This document shows positions 35,310 through 46,818 of a stretch of 64,000 nucleotides of DNA, one piece after another. Below the pieces are notes generated by a model, which ran no database searches, was not told where the DNA came from, and worked only from the letters and a program-made list of their open reading frames with translations. A program made the translations under genes and the position numbers. The first letter of the stretch is position 1. Each line of letters starts with the position of its first letter. This DNA comes from Cymbidium sinense (lineage: Eukaryota; Streptophyta; Magnoliopsida; Asparagales; Orchidaceae): positions 26,193,906 through 26,257,905 of the forward strand of contig CM038221.1 of assembly GCA_021442155.1 (NCBI GenBank). Reading direction: 5' to 3'.

Positions 35310-35474
35310 AGGCATACCTTATCCCTATCGCCAACTCTTCTAAGTCTCTAGGGTTAGGTTAAGTGTTCACCAGATCACTAAAAGTGTTTTAAAACTAAGA
35401 AACTCTTAGTTTCTATGAGATTCTTAGATCAATGATATGAAAGTTGAGAGCTCACTCCAAAAGTGAGCTCAACA
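35310..35474 (-). mobile_element. LTR remnant, 165 bp (5' LTR of element 2)
   Basis: It matches the last ~165 bases of LTR A (about 11209-11371): 'aactcttctaagtctctagg', 'ggttaggttaagtgttcacc', 'gagctcactccaaaagtgag' and the terminal 'ctcaaca' at 35474. The rest of that LTR is missing. Related gag-region sequence lies on both sides, so this marks an insertion of one element into another followed by deletion. The right target duplication would be gtagt at 35475-35479. Its partner is not in the window. Confidence 0.85.
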
Positions 35475-36810
35475 GTAGTCCTCTATGGTGTCATTTAGAG
35501 AATGGTCATCTACCATGCCTGGCTCTACTAGAGAACATTTCTCCGAATGGTTTGCTCTTGATTGAGTACATTGAATGCACTAGTGGGGTGCACTCCCTAA
35601 CTAGTTCCACTATCACGGGGACTATGTTGATGTCCCCTATCCTCTCTCCCTCTATGAAGGTGGAGTGACTATGATGCTCTTGGGTCACCACTCCCTCCTA
35701 ATTATGGCTAAGATAGAGGGTTGAGTAAGAGATATCGATCTCACCTCAACGGATGGAATGGATGGAGTGGGATCCTTAGGTCATAGCTGAATCACCAAAG
35801 GATATGATCTCTCTTTGGACTAGGGCTTATGCAGCTTGGCCGGGACTATGGATGCTAGGACTTGGACTGTGGTGGCTAGTGGTGAGTGGAGTGGTGTGAT
35901 GGTAAGGACACCGACTGCCTCTCTGTCAAAGATATCCTCCTACGTTGGATGGTGTCAGTGAGAATTATGTTGTTTGAATTATCATCCCTAACAGGCATCG
36001 ATCAAAAAATCTATCAAAATGGAGACTGTCGACTATCTAGCGTACCTCCTCCTCTCTCACCTGCTCGCTTATAAAGAGACTCTATCCTCCATGGCTCTCT
36101 CTCTATGAATCTGACCCCTAATGCTCCTAAGGATCAAACTCTTCAAATCATGTAGGAAGTCGACCACCTCTCAGAAGATCTGGACTCTGCTAGAAATGGA
36201 CCATAGACGCAAAGGGCTTCCTTCACCTAGCTAGTGTCTCAATCTGCGGTGGCAAATCCTAGTAGTCCTCCTCTCCTTCTAAAGCTGATAGGGGTCGAAC
36301 CTACTACCACTCATGAGTGGAGAGGTCTCATAAGGAGAACCTCCTCAGCCATATGAGAGGCATCATCGATCTGCCTCACCTCATGCTCATAGTGACGCTT
36401 AACCTTGTGGTTCTTGTTATGACATTACGTTCTAGTGAGCGGGGCGGAGCGAGAGCTAGCACCAACCTTGAAGGTGGAAGGGACTATCTCAGAAGTTAAT
36501 ATAGCCTTTCCCTTCATAGTAGGGGGAATAACAGAGGTGGTTCTAGCTCTCGCTGGAACTACAGCAGGGGTGGTAAATTGAATTGGCACTGATGTTCAAG
36601 CTAGCACTAGCACTAACCGAGATGTGGGAACCATAGTGATTTTCCTCTTCAGTGAGGGAGACTCAGAACCTGACTGGATATCAAATCAAAAAAGTGGCTT
36701 CTATCCTACCACCTCCTCCTTATTGATAGTGGTGAGGGTTAGCCTGATCTAAGGCCAAATCCACACCAAATGGGGATGAGAAGATCATCTTGCTGGCAGA
36801 CATGATGGAA
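35475..36810 (-). pseudogene. Element 3 gag N-terminal region, interrupted
   Basis: It is homologous to 34845-35309 in its left part. On the coding strand a plausible start is the ATG at about 36804 ('MSASKMIFSSPFGVD'), downstream of the leader hairpins. The frame then breaks repeatedly. Composition is Ser/Thr-rich with a higher GC content than the LTRs. No domain is recognised. The gene is interrupted at 35475 by element 2. Plus-strand ORFs at 35444-35668, 35886-36074 and 36317-36499 are antisense shadows. Confidence 0.55.
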
Positions 36811-36935
36811 GACTAATCACAAAAGAGACAGAAATTGGGCTTGTATCTCTATATCTATTGAAATAGAACTGAATTAGATCCTTTCCTTGAACTGTGGATT
36901 TGAATCATTGAATCTTGATTTTATTTTTGGAATTT

Positions 36936-37657
36936 GAACCCACATTTAACAAATTTAGGTATGCTAAGTGGGGTTCATTATTTTGGAGAGATTTAGGAAT
37001 TTTAGGAGAGACTTTGCCATAAGATTTTGATTTTGATTTAGAACCCCCATTTAATAAATTTTGGTATGTTTAGTGGGGTTCAAATATTTTGGAGAGACCT
37101 TTGGAGATGTATCATATATTTTGTTTGAAAGCTTTTCTGTCTTAATGGTTTGATGTTGCTAGTTTGATATGTTGATTTGATTTGAAGAGGAGAATTCTCA
37201 TTTAATAAATTTAAGTATGTTAAATGGAATTCAAAATTGTGTTTGACATTTGGTTTTGGAACTCCCATTTAGCAAATATAGGTATGCTAAATGGAGTTCA
37301 ATCATATATCATTTGGATTTTGAAAAAAGGGGACCTTCACTTAACAAATTTGGGTATGTTAATTGAAGTCCATTTTGTATGCTGATTGTTTTAATTTTGG
37401 GTTGAAAAATAAGAACTCTCATTTAACCAATATGGGTGTGTTAAATGGTGTTGGTTTTATTTTAAAAATATTTTGGGCACGTTTGGTTTTAATTTTTTAA
37501 AAAGGGGCCCTCATTTAACAAATTTAGGTATGTTAAATGGAGGTTTTGTTTAATTTTTGAAAATGTGTTTGAATATGTTTATGAGAAGAGGTTTGTTATT
37601 TGATTTGATTTTGAAAAGAGGAACACTTAGCAATTTTATGGATGCTAAGTGAGGTTC
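36936..37657 (-). repeat. Array of eight hairpin-forming repeats in element 3 leader
   Basis: Eight ~40-bp inverted repeats of the form 'gaactcccatttagca' + short loop + 'tgctaaatggagttc' lie at about 36936-36976, 37041-37081, 37192-37232, 37259-37299, 37331-37371, 37413-37452, 37505-37546 and 37621-37657. Arms are about 15 bases with an 8-11-base loop (consensus 'aatttaggta'). Some arms differ from each other in step (cattt with aaatg, cactt with aagtg), so complementarity is partly preserved through divergence. The array lies between the 5' LTR and the gag start, so it would be in the leader of the genomic RNA. Confidence 0.85.
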
Positions 37658-38059
37658 CATTGATTTTTATTTTGGAAAGATTTTGAAAATTTTTGTAAAA
37701 GACTTGATTTATTTTACTTTAGATTCTCTTAAGATCTTATCAAATATGAAATGAATCCTTGCTTTACCAAGCTAGTGGTAAGAGGTTCCAACTTTTATTT
37801 AACTTATATTTGGTCTTCTCCTTTGTTTAATTAATTTATTATTGCCTATTGGGGGACCTAATTGGAATCTTAGGACCTACATGGGAGTGAGGCCCTAAAA
37901 CCTAAAAGATGATGGCTACCTATGCTTAAGGATGAAATGAGCACAGGCCTAACAGAATGAAAGATAGCCTTGAGCTTATACAAAAATATAAGTCCACTAT
38001 TGATGCTTGGATATGATAATTGTCTACTAGAGATGGAGAGAGGAACTACCCCGAGTCCC
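37658..38059 (-). other. Element 3 leader between LTR C and hairpin array
   Basis: There is no gene. This is transcribed leader if LTR C is the 5' LTR. The bases next to the LTR read 'ggaactaccccgagtccc' on the plus strand. Its complement should contain the primer-binding site, but I cannot match it to a tRNA 3' end by eye, and mutation may have erased it. Confidence 0.45.
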
Positions 38060-41000
38060 TAGTGGTATTTATTTTGCATAGCAGGGGTGGGGACACCATG
38101 GATCATATGGGATACTTATTGAAGTTATCAAGTATGACATTGAGGTGATGTACTACTAGATAGAGGCATCACCCTTCAATGGACTTAATCATCTAAGAAG
38201 GACTCCTAAGGCATGATGGGTCTTCGAATATACCAGAGATTTTTTTCCTACTTTACATGGATGAATAAAGCAAGGTTTATATTTAATTGGGTTCTAAAAT
38301 TCCCTACAGACGCAAGCCTCCATAGTTAAATACATCTTAGGGAATGAAATTCTCTAAGAGTACTCTTGATTAAAGTAGATATATATCATCTTTAAAGATT
38401 TCAAAGTTTGACTATCAAAGGATTGATTATATTTAGAAAATCAATTGGAAAAGTTCAAGGAGAAGACTAATTTTTGGAATCCAAAGGGAATAAATAGGGA
38501 ATGCTCATGATACTAGGAGACCTAGTGAGCATTCCAATCTATCCTATAATTGGGCTTTATATATTTGAAAGAGAAGAGATTTATTTATTTCAGTTGAATT
38601 TATTAGATTGCTAGGGCTCATAATCCACCAATACAAAGTTGTGGGAATACCTGAGAGGTAAAGATTTATGCTTATAGCCTAGCAAAAATTGCTACCTCAA
38701 ATTCTAAATCTAGGGAACTTTAGTACAAGCTAAAGCATGACCTAAATCTAAGTGATAGGTGGACATAAGGATTTATCTCCACAAGAGAGGATAAACTGTC
38801 CCACTTCTAGACTTATAACTACCTGGAGTGGCCGTCAGCTAACTCATCCTACGATTTTAAAATCATGTAGTCCAGTCTTATGAATTGCAAGATATCTAGG
38901 GTAATTATTTAATTGGAAAGATACTAAAGCCCTAAACTCACTCCCTAAGAGACTAGAGCATGAGTGGTATGAGCATATGACTTAGTCTACAAATGCATAA
39001 TCTTTTCAAATTTTATTTCATTTTTTGACACATCATTTAGACAAAAGTTTTGGGATTTTATATGCCTAAATGCATGATAAAGTAGATTATTGGCTAAATC
39101 AAAAGAGAGGCGGTGAAGCTCCATCTGTAAAGGTTGTTCTCACAGGTCAAGTGGTCCCTATGCATGTAAGGATGGATGCCCTCCTTTTGTAAGAGTGATT
39201 CAAGATGATATGCATGATGTGAGACATACAACAATACAGCTAAGGGGTTGCTAAATCATTTAATTATCTTAATTTATGTCCTAGGCTATATGGTGTGGTT
39301 ATGAGTTATTTAAAATTTAGTTATGAGTGATTAATTGGATAAAAAATTTATTTTTATCCTAAGAGCCTATCGTATCTAGGCCACACATTAAAGCATCAAA
39401 CATAAAGAAACTATGAAGAAGTGTGCCATTTCTAATGCACAGTTTAAATAAATCATTAATCAATTTATAACTACTACAAAAAATAAGGAGGTGCGTCGGG
39501 TTCCATTGTACAGAAAAGAGTAGTAATACCCTTATAGAACTGATATGAAAAAAATAATTACAATTAGAAATGAATACATGTTATGAGGGGTCTTCATTCT
39601 TCACTCTTCCATCCTCCTCCTTTTATTTGGATGTGCTTGCTTTGAATGCATCACAAGGCACCCCAGGATAAAGCCTTCTGGCCACTGCTCATCCTAATCC
39701 CCCATAGCACTAATCCTAATTCCTATTACAAAATTACATTCATATAAGAAAAAGTAAATCTAACTAAATCTACAAAATAGATGTCATCTAAACATGCATA
39801 TAATCCCAAGCAGTTGCATATATAATTTGGACTTAGGACCCTACACATGGGTAACTAAGCCCACCTGTCCTAACTTGGATTATGCTTAGGTGGTTTAAGC
39901 AACCTTCAAAGAGAGCATTTATATTTATTTTTAAGCAACCTCATAAGAACAATCCCCTACAGAAAATATGATTAGGATAAAAGTGGCCTAACATCCAGTA
40001 TATGAAACATACACCCTAACATCCAGTCTAAAATATCACATCATAAAATAAAATATACATCACATCATACACCATCCTAACATAGAGCTAGAAGTGGTGA
40101 CTTAATTCTAATATGTGTGTTAAAGCTTTAGAGAAAATTAGAGTTGTATTTCTCAAACTTTAGAGAAAATTCAAGTTAACATGATGGTGGATTTCATTTG
40201 AAGTTGTTTGATTGATTTGCAAATTTTTATTTTTATTTTTATTTTGTTTCATATAATTTACACTTAGAAATTAAGTATTCTAAAGAGAAGAAAGAGGACT
40301 ACCCCATTTCGTCCCTACCTTAAGCCACTTCTAAAGTATATTAATTTTATTTAGTTCTCTTTAGTGAATAGCTTATTAAATGATTTTTAATTAATCCTAA
40401 GTTTAGGCTAACTTTAAATTACCTTATTTAATATGGAAGGCTTCTTAAGATTATTCTAATTGAATTACTACCACATGATATATATTAAATCATTCATTTC
40501 CATCACATTTAACATGCATATGATTTGATCTTAAGTATACATATACACACAATATGGTTCAACACACTTAGATGATGAATGTATATGTATATGTTTGAAG
40601 TTTATATTTGTATTTGATTGAATTATTTAATACGTGCTAATTAAAGCTCTATCCAAATTCTTATATAAAAATACATAAAGATGAAATTAGATGGGTAAGT
40701 GTCATTGTTAACTAGGGAAGTGAGGTAATCAAATGACCTCCTTGGGACTAGCTAAAGCCTCGTATTCCTTGGATATCCAGACTATATACCATTACCATTC
40801 AAACATATGTAAATTTGCAAACATGAACATAAGAAAGAGAACTCCAAATTACATGATTAATTACTTCAATAACTTGAATATTATGAATGAATATATTTTC
40901 AATAGAAAAGAGGATTATCATTCACTAATTCAATATACACATATATGTATAAAAAAAATATAAGCAAGTCCATGCCTTTGTTAACCAAGGAAGTGAGGTA

Positions 41001-44000
41001 ATCAAATGACCTCCTTGGGACTAGCTAAAGTGTTGTATTCCCAGGATGTCCAGACTATATACTTGCTTTTCTTAAATATATACACATGTATTCATAATTA
41101 AGAGGATGAAAATCATGCAAAGATTATATTTTCTTTAATGGAATTGTTTATGTATATGATTTAAAGCTCTATCCAAATTCTAATGTTAAAATACATAAGA
41201 ATGAAATCAAATGGATATATGCCTTTATTAACTAGGGAAGTAAGGTAATCAAATGACCTCCTTGGGGCTAAGTAAAGCCTCATATTCCTGAGATATCCAT
41301 ACTATATACCTATTACCATTCAAAATTATGTAAATTAACATATGAATAAGAGAAAGAGAGCTTCACTTCATACACCTAAGCTATAAGTAAATGCACTTAT
41401 GTATTTATAATTAGCATCACTGCACATGTTATTATTCATTTGTAAGCTTTTTAAAAATACATTTGTATTTAATAGTGATAATAGCCACACATATATTTAG
41501 CCAGATCAACACATGCAAGCTTTACATAAAGGAAATTTCATTTGATTCAATTAATTTTGAAAAAAAGAGATGGATGCATGAAATCAAATGACATATAATA
41601 TTTAACATGAGTGGAGAGGAATAATCAAATACAAATATGTGATTCATTCAATCAAATTAATTTTTAAGGACAATCATACCAAATAAAATCATTTAAAGTG
41701 AACCAAAGTTTATTTATTAATTTAGCTTTGGATTTTGATTTGATTTAAAGAGGAGGAGAACTCATTCATTTGCTGATATTAACCCATTCCAAATTTTTTG
41801 AATTACTTTAGTTTAATGGAAAGGTAATTAAGTGAATTTTATGAATTAATTAAGTTGAATCCTTAATTAAATCAATTAATCACCATTATTTATATTACCT
41901 TAATATAATTAACTAAATAATTATGAGCAAACATGTTATGCCTATGAGTGGAAAGTAAATTTGTAGTGATCCTAAGAAATGAAAGGACCTAATACAATTG
42001 ACTCATGATTAATAGTTAATTAGATTAAGAAAATTAATTCAATACTCTTATGATTTTCCCACACATGCAGGTTAGCCATAATTTTCCTAAGTACCTTTAG
42101 GTTATTAAGCACCTAAAGATCTACCCATGATTTAATTAATCAAAATTTGATGTGATTATGATTTTAAATTTGATTGATTATGCAATTTAATTAACCAATT
42201 AAACCTTTAATTAATCCCAAATTAATTAAATTCCCTTAAAGTGAAATGACTTAGGAAAAAGATTAGGAAAGAGGTCCCCATCTCATTTCCCTTACCTATT
42301 CACTGCTCAATAGTGATTAGCAGGGTTAGTTAATTAACTTAGTTACTGATTAGGGGGTTAATTAATCCTTTAATTAATTAAAAAAGTAATTAAGGCTTAA
42401 ATGAGCAATTTCCCTAATTAATCAATTAACAAATCCAAAGAAAATTATGAGAGGCAAAGGTCATCCATTAAACCACCACATAAAGTTTTGAATTAATTAC
42501 TGAAGTAATCAAAGAGTAATTAAGCTAATTAAGTTTTAAATTAAACCCAAATTAAGCCTTAATTACTATTCAAAATTAATTAGAATTAATTTTAAATGAT
42601 TCTTCTCTGAAATACCTTTAAAATGAATATTTATTTATATTTTTTTTATTTTTTATGATTTGTTATGAATTTTGGAAGTTTTAGCCATTAAAAATAATTA
42701 ATTAGCCCTAATTTAAGACTAATCCCATCAGTGTCATATGGACTGCTGATGTGGCACTACAAATTGGACTTAAACATCAACTTTGGTAGCGTGGTGTGAA
42801 GCGCGCTTTCATCTCCGTCAATCAATCGGACGGTGTAGATCAAACCCACGGTTCCTTAAATGATAAATTAAAAAAAATCTAATGGATTAATCATGACCGT
42901 CCATTACAATCACGTGGAACAGATGGCATGTGATCAATCGTCCACTAAGCAATGAAAGACGGACACCGTCCGACATTCCTCGCTCAATCTGAGCTCACCC
43001 CAGCTCGGATCGACTCCAAATGGATCCCACACCTTCGCTGGAAGGATCCGAAGGGATCCAACAACTAAGATCACATGAGATGCAACTTTCCTTCAAAAAT
43101 CTCCAACCAATTTTTCCAAAGCTCGGGAATTACCTCATGAACTCAAGGCGGTATATCCACCACCCCACCCCACCCACCTCCCTTGGATTGAGCGGACAAG
43201 ATCATCCCCTCGATTTTGATCGGTGAGCCACCTCCATAGCACCAGAGTGGTCGGTGTAACCTCTACGTGGCTTGATTTGGTTGATGGGTCAGGCCAGTTG
43301 GTTTCTCCTTTGGGTCCATGGGTTTTGGCTAGTGAGGGAGGTGAGTTATCTCACCTCTCTTTGGTCCAAGCCTAACCTATCCCACATGAGTTGGGCTAGG
43401 TGAGCAGATTAGACCCTCATTTAGGTGTTTGATAGATCCTAAGGGAAATGAGGGGAGTGAACTTTGCTAATTTTAGAAAAATCTCATGTGTGGAGGAGAA
43501 TTTAAGGGAGATTTGCCTTGGATTGAGCGCAATTTGGATTGAGCTAGTTTGGGGCTGACCCAAGGCGGGTTTGAGATGGGTTGGGTTTAGTTTCAATGGG
43601 TCATGGCTTGGTTCAAAGGGGTTTGGCTCAATTTGAACGTTATAGGTCAAATTAGGCTATGTTAGGTTAGGTAAACCAATTGATCAAATTGGGTCAAACT
43701 AAGGCGTGGGTTAAGTTCAAATGATAATTTAGAGTATTTTGGTTCAATTGGTTTGAATCAATTTGGCTTAGGTTTGATTTTGGCTCATTTGGATTCATGT
43801 AGATCAAATGGGTCGAGTTGACCAATTTAACCAAATTGGTCAAATTATATTGGGTTATGGATTGATTCATGTTCAATTAGTTAATTAAAGATGATTGTAG
43901 GCTTTGGTTTGAATCAATTTAGATTTGATTTGGATTTAAGCCAAATTGACTATTTAGGTCAATTTAGGCTAAATGGTTTAGGTTGACCAATTGGTGAATC

Positions 44001-45260
44001 TGAGTCCAATCATAACGTTGGTCAAATCCAATAATCAATTTGGAATGAACGTGAGCCATTGGTTGTAATTAATTTGAGTTAGATCAAGATTTGACCTAAT
44101 TTGGTCTTTTTGGTCAAATTGGGTCACCTTGGGTCAAAGGGCCAATTAGGTTAGGCTTGGCTCAATTGATGGTCAAGTCATGTTCAATCATTGAGCATAG
44201 GTTGGTATGAATCATTGCTTTCAATTATTTTAGTCCAGGATGAATTTTGGTTAGTTTGGGTTTATATGGGTTAAGAGGGTTGACTTGGTCAAATGACCAA
44301 GTTGATTTGGTTTGACCTAATTGATGATAATTGATCAACCTACGGTAATTAACAATCATGATAGGAGGTTTTTGTTAAGTTGATTCAATCCAATTTGGGC
44401 TAGATTGAAACTTGGTTCAAATAGGTCAAATTGGTCACTTTGAGTCAAGTAGACCAATTGGCTTTAGTTGAGTTAATTTTGGGTTGAGTCAAGTTTAGTT
44501 GAATTTATATAAGGGTTTAGGACTGATTTATAAATTTGTTTGCAATTAGTTTCGGTTCAAATGGACTTTTGTTCCTTTGAATATTTCAAGTCAAAGGGGT
44601 TAATTTAGGTTTGACTTTGGTTGGTTTTGTTTTTGTTTGATGATTGTAGGTTTTATTTATATTTGGGATGGTGATTGAAGATATAATTGATTCATGAGAA
44701 AATCAATTGAATTTGGTATGAATTGAATGTGAATTTGGCTAAGTTCATGGGATTGGTTCATATGGCTTAGGAAGGATTTTGATTTAAGATTTGAATTTGG
44801 TATGTGATCAATTGAATGTAGATTTGATTTATATTTGGGAAGATGATTGAAGATATAAATTGATTATGAGAAAATCAATTGAATTTGGTTTGATTTGGTT
44901 TGATATTTGGCTAAGTCGATGGGATGAATCATGTGGCTCATGTTTAGATTTTTGAGTTTGGATTTTATTATGGATTTCAATCATTTGACTTAGATCTGGA
45001 TTTGGGTTTGGTATGAATTGAATTTGGTTGTGTCTTAAGAAGGTGGACATAGGTTTGGTTTAAGTCATGGGATAGGTAGATCATTTTAATTCCTAAGGCA
45101 TAGTTTAATCCTATGGTTAACCCTTCTAAGTCTCAAAGCTTAGGTTAAGTGTTCGCCTAATTGCTAAAAGTGTCTTATGACTAAGAAAATCTTAATATCT
45201 AGAAGTCTCCTAAGTCTAAGAAGAGGAGATCAAATCCTCACTCCAAAAGTGAGGTCAACA
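38060..45260 (-). mobile_element. LTR C, 7.2 kb (5' LTR of element 3) inserted in copia RT
   Basis: It is colinear with LTR B throughout. Its left end is taken at 'tagtggtatttattttg', matching the diverged start of LTR D ('tattggtgttttctttgg'). Its right end 'gaggtcaaca' at 45260 is exact. It contains the CpG patch (about 42730-43060) and the TTGACY block (about 43620-44500). It has a private ~255-bp triplication (40690-41320). The right flank is copia RT coding sequence, cut within the motif around 'KIFST'. The candidate target duplication is ctact (45261-45265), with its partner outside the window. No genes are present; ORFs are accidental. Confidence 0.87.
40690..41320. repeat. Tandem triplication (~255 bp) private to LTR C
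   Basis: 'gaagtgaggtaatcaaatga' followed by 'cctccttgggactagctaaa' recurs at about 40715, 40988 and 41235, each followed by 'ccagactatatac' or a variant. LTR A (about 6700-6790) and LTR B (about 23660-23760) have one copy at the same place. Confidence 0.88.
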
Positions 45261-45560
45261 CTACTGTAGAAAATATTTTATTGTAATGTAATTCATGTTC
45301 TTATTTAAATCCTTGAGCCACAAGGTAGGATTTGTAGATGGCAATGGCATCATACTTGTTGTATTTGGTTTCATTAGTCCATTTGTAGCTTAGTAAATTA
45401 TGATTAGGTGAGGTAGGTACAAGTTGCCAAGTATCTTAGGTTTGTAATGCTTGGAACTCATATGATATTTCTTGACATTAGTGTGGTTCACATACAGATA
45501 GAGAAGCTGGTGGAGTCATGTTGATGTTATGTATCAAATTGATTCGGGATTTATTTGGAT
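45261..45560 (-). pseudogene. Copia reverse transcriptase N-terminal part, cut by LTR C
   Basis: Minus-strand translation gives 'DTWQLVPTS', 'KWTNETKYNKYDAIAIYKS' and 'YLVAQGFK', a stop, then 'EHELHYNKIFST'. This follows the Ty1/copia RT start: 'NxTWxLVP', 'KWVFKxKYxxDGxIxRYKARLVAKGF', 'YxETFSPV'. The reading ends at 45261, exactly where the gypsy LTR begins, so the copia copy was the insertion target. Its remaining RT and RNase H should lie beyond the left end of the nested gypsy block. Several stops show it was already dead or has since decayed. Confidence 0.82.
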
Positions 45561-46794
45561 TTAGTCATGCTTGATTTTAGACGGGATTACATTGGGTGTG
45601 TATTTAAGGGAATTATAGGTTGGTATTCAGTATGGAGAAGACTGAGGGGTTATTGGAGTTTTAGATGGTGGCTAATTATTGAGTGAAGTTAAAGCTTAAG
45701 GTGTGTTTGAATTAGGTTGGATGGACTTTAAAGTGGGTCAAGAATGTGAGTGGTGAGATGGTAACAACAATTAATGGTGGTGGTGGTTGTGGTGATGATG
45801 TTGAGGTGGGTTGTTCTAATGTGTTTTAGAAGTGTTTGTATGGAAAGATATCCTCATTTAAAAATAAAACAAGCCTAAAGATATATACTTTGCTAGTGCA
45901 ATGATCATAGTAGCAATAGCCTTTTTAAATGGGGGAAGAGCCAAGAAAGATGCCACTTGTGGACATTTTAGTGAGTTAGCCTTAGATAACATTGACACCA
46001 TAATATTTTGAGGTGTGTGTAGTTTGGTTATTTATATTGTACTAGTCGATAAGGGGATAGCATGTTAATAGTAAGGGATGGTAGATGATAATGAGATAGT
46101 TGGTTGTAATAAGTGAGTCAAACTAGAAAGATTGAGAGATAGTTGCTTCAATTAGTAAAACTCTTATGGTATATATTAAAAGATTATTCTTATGCTGCAT
46201 ATCAACTTTTTTCAGTGGTATTTGTACGGTCATGTGTATTGGAGTAGGATGCCAAAGTTTTTTAGTGTTGTTTGAAATTTTCTATTGAGATATTCTCCCC
46301 CAACATCTAAACAAAGTATTTTGATATGGTAGTTATATTATTTGTCAGCCATGGTTTTCAATTCAAAAAATTTACTTAGTATTTACGATTTAAAATTCAT
46401 AGGGTAGACCTAATTAAAAAGTGAATAATCATCAAAAAAATAGCAGAGTAATGTTAAAAAATGTTTATTACTATTAGAAGAAGATAGAGAGAAATGAAAT
46501 CTTTTTCTTTGTGAGACAAAATAAGTGTTACTATATGAGATTGATGTTAAGGGTAGTGGTTTGTGCGAGTAATTTTGGATATAATTGCTAAATTGGGATG
46601 CCTTAGACATCGATTCCATAATGCTTCTTGATTGTTTATGAGAAGTTTGTGGGAGATCAATTGGAGTAGAGTACCTTAAGGTAGAGACATTGAAGAAGTG
46701 TCTGACTAGTCTTCTTGTCTATGAACTTGAAGTTATCAATGTCAAAGAGAATGGTGCGAGAGTTAATAGTAAGAAGTTTATGAATAGAGATTAA
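45561..46794 (-). pseudogene. Copia pre-integrase, integrase and linker, broken
   Basis: From the right (N-terminal) side the minus strand reads 'ILFDIDNFKFIDKKTSQTLL', then the pre-integrase segment 'WNRCLRHPNLAIISKI', 'KRFHFSLSSSNSNKHFLTL', 'YFFDDYSLFN', then 'LDVGGEYLNRKFQTTLKNF' (integrase core, normally D-x-G-G-E-Y) and 'TSGIFLGSSPI' with 'KGYCYYDHCTSKVYIF'. After it comes a Pro/Ser/Thr-rich linker ('EQPTSTSSPQPPPPL') and the RT. This is the Ty1/copia order, integrase before RT, distinguishing it from the gypsy elements. Many stops are present. The gene ends at 46794 against the PIF/Harbinger terminal sequence. The ORF 46410-46619 is one open piece of it. Confidence 0.82.
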
Positions 46795-46818
46795 GGGCCC
46801 GTTTGGGATAGTGTCACG
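46795..46818 (+). repeat. Left terminal repeat of the PIF/Harbinger element
   Basis: gggcccgtttgggatagtgt begins directly after the interrupted copia coding sequence. G-rich ends with 'gtttgg' are typical of plant PIF/Harbinger and related MITEs. The right partner was not found. Confidence 0.55.

Noticed and set aside
34975..36499. Plus-strand ORFs opposite the gag region (34975-35295, 35444-35668, 35886-36074, 36317-36499)
   Set aside because: They are antisense to minus-strand gag sequence of elements 2 and 3, which has matching homologous copies. No motif is seen in the plus-strand reading.
37430..37460. 'tgttggttttattttaaaaa' as the start of LTR C
   Set aside because: It resembles the LTR start but lies inside the hairpin array. 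Colinear LTR homology begins only near 38060-38090.
36936..37657. CRISPR-like array of palindromic repeats
   Set aside because: Spacing is irregular (67-151 bases), repeats are diverged hairpins, there are no cas genes, and the setting is a plant retrotransposon leader.
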